Program-made: the position numbers and the translations under genes | From: Lindgomyces ingoldianus | Lineage: Eukaryota > Ascomycota > Dothideomycetes > Pleosporales > Lindgomycetaceae | DNA: 64,000 bases | Assembly: GCF_010093535.1 (NCBI RefSeq) | Contig: NW_022985167.1 | Span: 973,335-1,037,334, forward strand | Direction of reading: 5' to 3' | The notes under the pieces: model-generated | Database searches by the model: none | Told to the model about the DNA's origin: nothing | The model's input: only the letters and a program-made list of their open reading frames with translations | Shown: one piece after another, positions 58,765-64,000 of the stretch | How positions within the stretch are numbered: the stretch's first letter is position 1 | Layout: every line of letters starts with the position of its first letter

Positions 58765-61700
58765 TGTTACGGTCTACGGTTGGACCAGCGTAACTCCACC
58801 GGCAGTGCTCCACAATCTAGCTGGGTTAGGACAGGGCTCGCTTATGGACCAGTCGGAGGGCACAGAGGCAGCGCAGCTGCCTGCGATAACAGAAGAATGC
58901 GTTGTCTAGTAGGAAGACAGGACGCAAGGTAAGGAGGAGCTTAGCAAGTTTAGACAAGCTAGGACAAGTTAGCAGTATAGCTAATTTATAGAGCTTATTT
59001 AAACTTACCTAAACTTATCTTAACGCCCTTAAATATGTATATAATTTCTGCTTTAAACAACCTTTAGAAAGTATGTTTAACATTTAGTTTATTCTTTACA
59101 TAGACTAAGTAGCATTTAGCTTTCTAAAGAGCTGTAATACTATTTATATATCTTGCACTATATATACCTCTAATTTTGTCTAACAGGACTATTTAACCTA
59201 GCCTTTTTACTGCTACATTAAGGGTAAACTATAATCTAGTTACTCTACCCTTCTTTATTAGCCTATTAGCCTGTACGTAGGACTGTACACCCTACTAGAT
59301 TAGCCTCTATTCTCTGTCCTACTTCCCTCTTAGGAACGTTATAAGACCTAAGTGCTTCTATAAAGTAAGAATTATAACATTAAATATTACCCTCTTTAAA
59401 AAGTATAGATACCTTTTAATATAACTTAGATTCTAACATAGCCTACACAGCTCTATTAAGATCCACAGAAGTTCCTAGCTAAAATAAAGCTATTTTAGTA
59501 GGATAAATTAATATAATCTAGAACAACATTAAAAAACTCTAGTAGATTAGCAAAGAAGTTAGTAAACTAGTAAAACTTAAAAAAAAAAATTACTAACTTT
59601 TACTAAAAAGCAGCAGAATTATAAACCTCCCTAAGATCTTTAAGCCTCTAGGAAGCTACTAATTACGCCTATTAAATACACAAACTATAATTAGAGCTAG
59701 CTAAAATATAAAACATTTTAACTAAAAAAGCAAGTATTATAGCTAAAAAGACTTTAAGACTAGCTTTTTTAAAGCCTTTTAAAGAATTACTAAAAGACCT
59801 TTAACTATTCTTTATAAAATGCCACCTCTACATGCAATATAACAAGGGTGCATTTTAAATAGACATAAAAATAATATTCTAGATAAAATTACACCTAAAA
59901 GGCCCCTTTATAATTTAGTTCTAGCCTTATGCAGATAATTAGATAGACTTTAGAGCAAATAGTGTAACACTTACTTCTAAAACAGAAAAAGTATTTAGTA
60001 GTGTTAAAAACTTTAAAGAAGCTCTAATAGCTATTTATAAAACTTTAGATAAAAAGAAAATTACAGCTAATAAATTAGACACTATAAAACAAGGCACTAG
60101 CCTAGTCTAGAACTATGCAGCACACTTTAGAGAACAGCTAGCTATCTGCAGATAGATAGATTAGAAAGCCCTTTGTTACATGTTTTATAATAGACTAAGT
60201 AAAATAGTAAAAGATAAATTTATGTACAGTAATAAGCTAACTACTCTTAAAAACTTTATTATATAAGTAATAACTTATAACAACTGTTATAAAGAGTGTA
60301 AAAAAGAAAAGAAATAAAAAAAAAATTCTTAAAAACTAAAGTTTATTTCTAAAAAAAAAAAAGCTTCTATAATATAATAAAAAACTAATAGACCTTAGCT
60401 ATGCAAAGCATATATAAAGCCCCCCCCCTAAGAAGAGCTAAGTTCTAGGACGCAATAGGCCGCCTCTAATAAAGGAATAATAAAAGTAGCTAAAAGATAA
60501 GGCCTGCCTAAACTATAGAAAAGTAGGACACTTCTACTAAAATTACCTAGACTTTTAGAAAGGGGAGAATAAAAATACTACTGCAATAATAAAAGCTATT
60601 ACTGCTAAATATAGCCTTATAAATAAAAAAATATTAGAAAAATTAAATAATAGACTTTACTAGTAATATAAAGAAAACTATTCTTTAAACAACTACTCTA
60701 AAGTGTATTAAGAAGTAGTTATTTAAAACTTTAGCAGCTTAAATATAGTATTACAGGACCTTATAATTTTTAAAAGATATAAAGAAAAAACTTAGATCTA
60801 AAGATATATTATAAATGTTTAAAAAAAAATAGTTCCCTCTTTAAAATTAGACCTTTAGTACTTTAGTAAGAGAACTCTCTAAACAGTTCTAAAAATGTAA
60901 GTGCTAGAAGTGTAGTTTATAACATAACTACCTAAGCTATTACATAGTAATGCTTTATTAGGTAAATATTAGCAATAACTACCTAATATTTAATATAATA
61001 TAGTAGATAGCTAAAGTTAAATATAACATTATAGATAATAAAAAGTAATAGCAGTTTTTTATCTAGATCTAAGACTAGAAACTAGGAGGACTAGGCAGAC
61101 CTGCTAGGTTTAAAGTTCTAAAGCTAGTACCTAGAAAGCCTAAGACGCTACTCCTAAGCCTTGCAATTAGCAGAAAGGCTTTAGTAATATAATAGAGCTA
61201 TAGCTAGTGTACACTCTATAAAAATAAAACCTATAGCACTAATAATTACTAATAGAAAGGACACCCTGTTTAGATAGTACAAACATAAGAATACTCTTAG
61301 TAGACTTAGAAGAGTCCCCTTAATACCTTACATAGACCTAATAATTGTCTATACCCTTAGTACTAGTGCACACAATGTTACTGCATTAACTACTAGAACA
61401 ACAAGCACAGAACAGGCTAGTAGCCTACATAGAAAAGAACTATAATAGATGCCTATAGTAAGGAACAGCCTTAGCCTGCAAAACTATAAACTGCTATACA
61501 TGTTAAACTGCCTCTTCTTATAAATAAAAGAGATAAGCAGCATGTAAAAAACAAGACAACTATAGGTTTTACTACTTTTAGTAAAAAGTAGTAAGAAAGG
61601 AAGACTATTTAATGTTACATTACCTAGTTAAAAATTATAAATATAAAGTAGCTAACTACTATAACTAAAAACACTAGATTTATAAAAAAAAAAGAATAAA

Positions 61701-62177
61701 TTTAATAATAACCTATAAAATGTTAATCTTTACCTCTTTTTAAATAAAAAAGTCCTTTATAATATATTAGCCCTAGTTATAGTAAGATAAGAGATAGGAC
61801 ATAGTCTAATAACCACCTTTACATATAAAGGATAGCCTAGACTAGCTCTTATAGACAGCAGATACACGTTCACTGCAATAGATAAAGATTAGGTAGATAA
61901 ATAAAGCATTCTATTCTAAATAAATAAAAATCTATTTAAGGTAACCCTTACTAACACATCTTTAATTAAGTATAGTAGAGAATAGATTAACTTAGAAACT
62001 TATAAAAAAGACTTTAAAACTTTAAACACTAAAAACTAGAGGTCTATAAATATACTCTAGTTAAGAGGCAAGTACAATGTAATTCTAGGCTATAATTAGC
62101 TTAAAGCATATAATTCTGCAATTAACTAGAGAATAATAACTATAAAAACCTCTAATAACTACGCACACATAACCTAG
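58765..62177 (+). mobile_element. Gypsy IV: 5' LTR, gag and protease of a Ty3/Gypsy relic
   Basis: The 5' LTR is 58765-59379 (615 bp, TGTTACGGTC to ATTATAACA) and carries CACTATATATACCTCT, like the Gypsy I/II LTR, so it is a relative of that family. Downstream: gag (about 59720-60300, KITANKLDTIKQGTSLVQNYAAHFREQLA in two pieces), a CCHC knuckle near 60500-60545 (KACLNYRKVGHF), and an aspartic protease box near 61831-61880 (PRLALIDSRYTF, family DSG). It then stops at the Gypsy III copy 2 insertion; the remainder lies beyond the window. The outer LTR start is rich in intact CpG; the inner end is mutated. Confidence 0.85.
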
Positions 62178-64000
62178 TGTCACGGTATCCTCTCCGGATC
62201 CCAGACATAACTGTATTAGACGCGTACTAGAGTATTATTAGTGCACGTCTAACATAAACACAACACAACACAGACATAAACTTAAGCATAAACTGCTTTA
62301 ATACTAACTAAACCTAAAACAGGCTTAATTTATACCTAAAGCGCTTAGACTTCTAAGCTAAGTATTTAATTACTAATTTCCTCTTAAACCTTTCTGTTTC
62401 TTACATAATGTTTTGTACCTACTATAATACCTTACATAGTAATTAAACTAGACCTCTATAAAGCTCTATAACCTTACTTATACATAATTATAACATTATG
62501 TTATGTTAAAACCTTAGCTAAAAATAGCCTCTAAATTTAATCTAATAAGCTTAGTACTTACATAACTTTAAGCTATTAAAGTAAGCTAAGAAGCCTTCTA
62601 AAAAGCGCTTACTTTATAAAAAAGCTACTACATTATAAGCTTAAAAGCTTTTTAAAAGGACTTTAAGAAACAGCTTTATATTATTAAGCAGTTTATTTCT
62701 GCCTTAACTTTTATTATAGTAGTAGGAACTAAAAACTTACTAGCCTTAAAGCCTACCTAGAAGTCTAGAGATAGCTTAACTCCCTTTTATCTAACGCTGC
62801 CTATAACCTGTAACTTTTCTAACTTAGTAATAAAATCTAACTAACTCTTTAATCCCCTGCTGTTTAACAGAAAATAAAAAGACCTAACTTTTTTCTTATG
62901 TAAGCTTTAATATAAACTTAAAAAAAACATAGACTAATTCCCCTCTAAACACTTCTAGTTACTATATGCCTACTTTTAACTTAACTATAATATAACAACT
63001 TTAATTAACTTACTAATAAATAAGAATATTATTAACTTAGATTAATTTATAGTATTTTTATAAGTAACTTATAGAAACTTAAATAAAAAGTTAACAGCTC
63101 TAAGTTACCTAAACACTTTATAATAAAAAAAGAAAAGCTTTACTTTACACTTTACTAAGTTCTGCTAACTTACATCTAATATAGGCCTAAATAAGATAGG
63201 TCTAATTATAGCTTTATATAACTCCCTCTTAACTAAACTGTAACACGCTATAGTAGGAAAACCCCTTTTAAATAACTTTAACGCGTATGTAAACCTAATT
63301 GCTACCTATAATAATAACATAAGGTTTCTCCTTATATAAGCCCTAATATGCCTCTAAACTAGTGTAGTTGCAAATAAGGACCTTAACGCAATAAAAATTA
63401 ATTTAAATTATGCTTTAGTTAGTTCTAAAAAGCGTAAAAATTATAAAAAGAAAAGTTAATACTTTAAGTATAGTAAGCATAGTTATATCTTCTAAAACTA
63501 CTTTATTCCCCTTTTTTAAGTCTGCGTAAGTAGTGCTGCTAGCACTTATTAAAGATTTTTACTATTTTAATCTTATTTCTATAAGGGCTTTAACTTATAT
63601 TTAAGCTTTAATTTCTTTTACTACTTTTAACGCAGCTGCAGCTATAGCAGTAAGAGCCTGCAAAAAGGCTTGTCCTAGGGCTAAGTTGCCTTTTAGAACT
63701 AATTTAACACTAGATCTCTGCTAACCTATAGGCTAAGTCCCCTACTAATAACTAGAAGTACTAAGTTAATATTTCTATATATTTATAATAAAGAACTATA
63801 TTAGCTTTAATATAAGCTTTTATTAACTTAGAAGTAAATAGCATAGGTTACATTAACAAAGAACAGGTGCGTAAACTAAATCTTTAATTAACACTGCTTA
63901 CCTAAATAATTTACTTAACTAGATTTAATAGAAAATAACTTAAAAAAGGTTTTATTTTTTATACTACAACTATTATAATTACCTACTGTTGCGTTTGCTA
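62178..64000 (+). mobile_element. Gypsy III copy 2: 5' LTR and start of internal region, runs off the window
   Basis: The 5' LTR is 62178-62495 (318 bp), starting TGTCACGGTATCCTCTCCGG. It is followed by an internal sequence colinear with 47322-49150. The preceding bases are CCTAG (62173-62177), the expected target duplication. The two copies differ by scattered C-to-T changes and few other changes, so both are probably of similar age. The window ends inside the gag-to-protease interval. Confidence 0.9.

Noticed and set aside
1..64000. tRNA, rRNA or telomere repeats
   Set aside because: I looked for B-box-like GGTTCGAATCC strings, rRNA-like blocks and TTAGGG runs by eye and saw none. The mutated repeats would hide degraded copies.

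Overview
The window looks like a filamentous ascomycete (Pezizomycotina) chromosome. It has a fungal-type FunK1-like protein kinase, a short spliceosomal intron, and long AT-rich tracts made of retrotransposons and Fot1/pogo-type DNA transposons wrecked by C-to-T changes on both strands. This is the signature of repeat-induced point mutation (RIP). Only about 7 kb is ordinary unique DNA: positions 1-745 and 38.4-44.5 kb. The rest is a stack of nested, dead mobile elements whose frames are broken almost only by TAA and TAG. One 640-base assembly gap lies at 11351-11990.

Layout. 1-614: 5' part of an unrecognised minus-strand gene with a 50-base intron. 745-3188: AT-rich relic holding a 1,100-bp palindromic Fot1 derivative. 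3189-11078: a solo LTR split by a full chromovirus (Ty3/Gypsy) element on the minus strand (Gypsy I, 3293-10887, target duplication CACCT). 11991-13673: Fot1-like transposase relic entering from the gap. 13676-21151: an old minus-strand Gypsy relic (Gypsy V) cut up by a Fot1 deletion derivative, a second 1,100-bp palindrome and a 223-bp solo LTR. 21152-35613: a Ty1/copia element (280-bp LTRs, target duplication AAAAG) split by Gypsy II (25319-32949, target duplication ATAAC), a plus-strand sister of Gypsy I. 36681-38394: two solo LTRs of the family that hosts Gypsy I, the end of a second copia-like element, and a Fot1 end fragment.

38.4-44.5 kb is the gene island: a FunK1-like kinase (minus) and, head to head with it, a cysteine-rich reading frame (plus) with three in-frame stops. 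44.5-64 kb returns to mutated repeats: a 198-bp near-perfect palindrome; an unrecognised coding relic interrupted by chromovirus Gypsy III (47004-52668, target duplication GGTAG) and by a full-length Fot1 relic (54993-56855); then a second pogo-type transposase (57156-58764) cut by Gypsy IV, itself cut by a second Gypsy III copy that runs off the window.

The most informative signals concern mutation rather than coding. (1) The mutated cytosines lie mainly in pyrimidine-C-purine context. (2) In every element where both LTRs can be compared, the outward-facing LTR ends keep their cytosines while the inward-facing ends are mutated. (3) All three in-frame stops of the cysteine-rich gene fit the same context, so the process may have hit a host gene. 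(4) The Gypsy I/II family carries a conserved antisense reading frame next to its 3' LTR. I found no CRISPR array, tRNA, rRNA, or bacterial-type defence or biosynthetic system.
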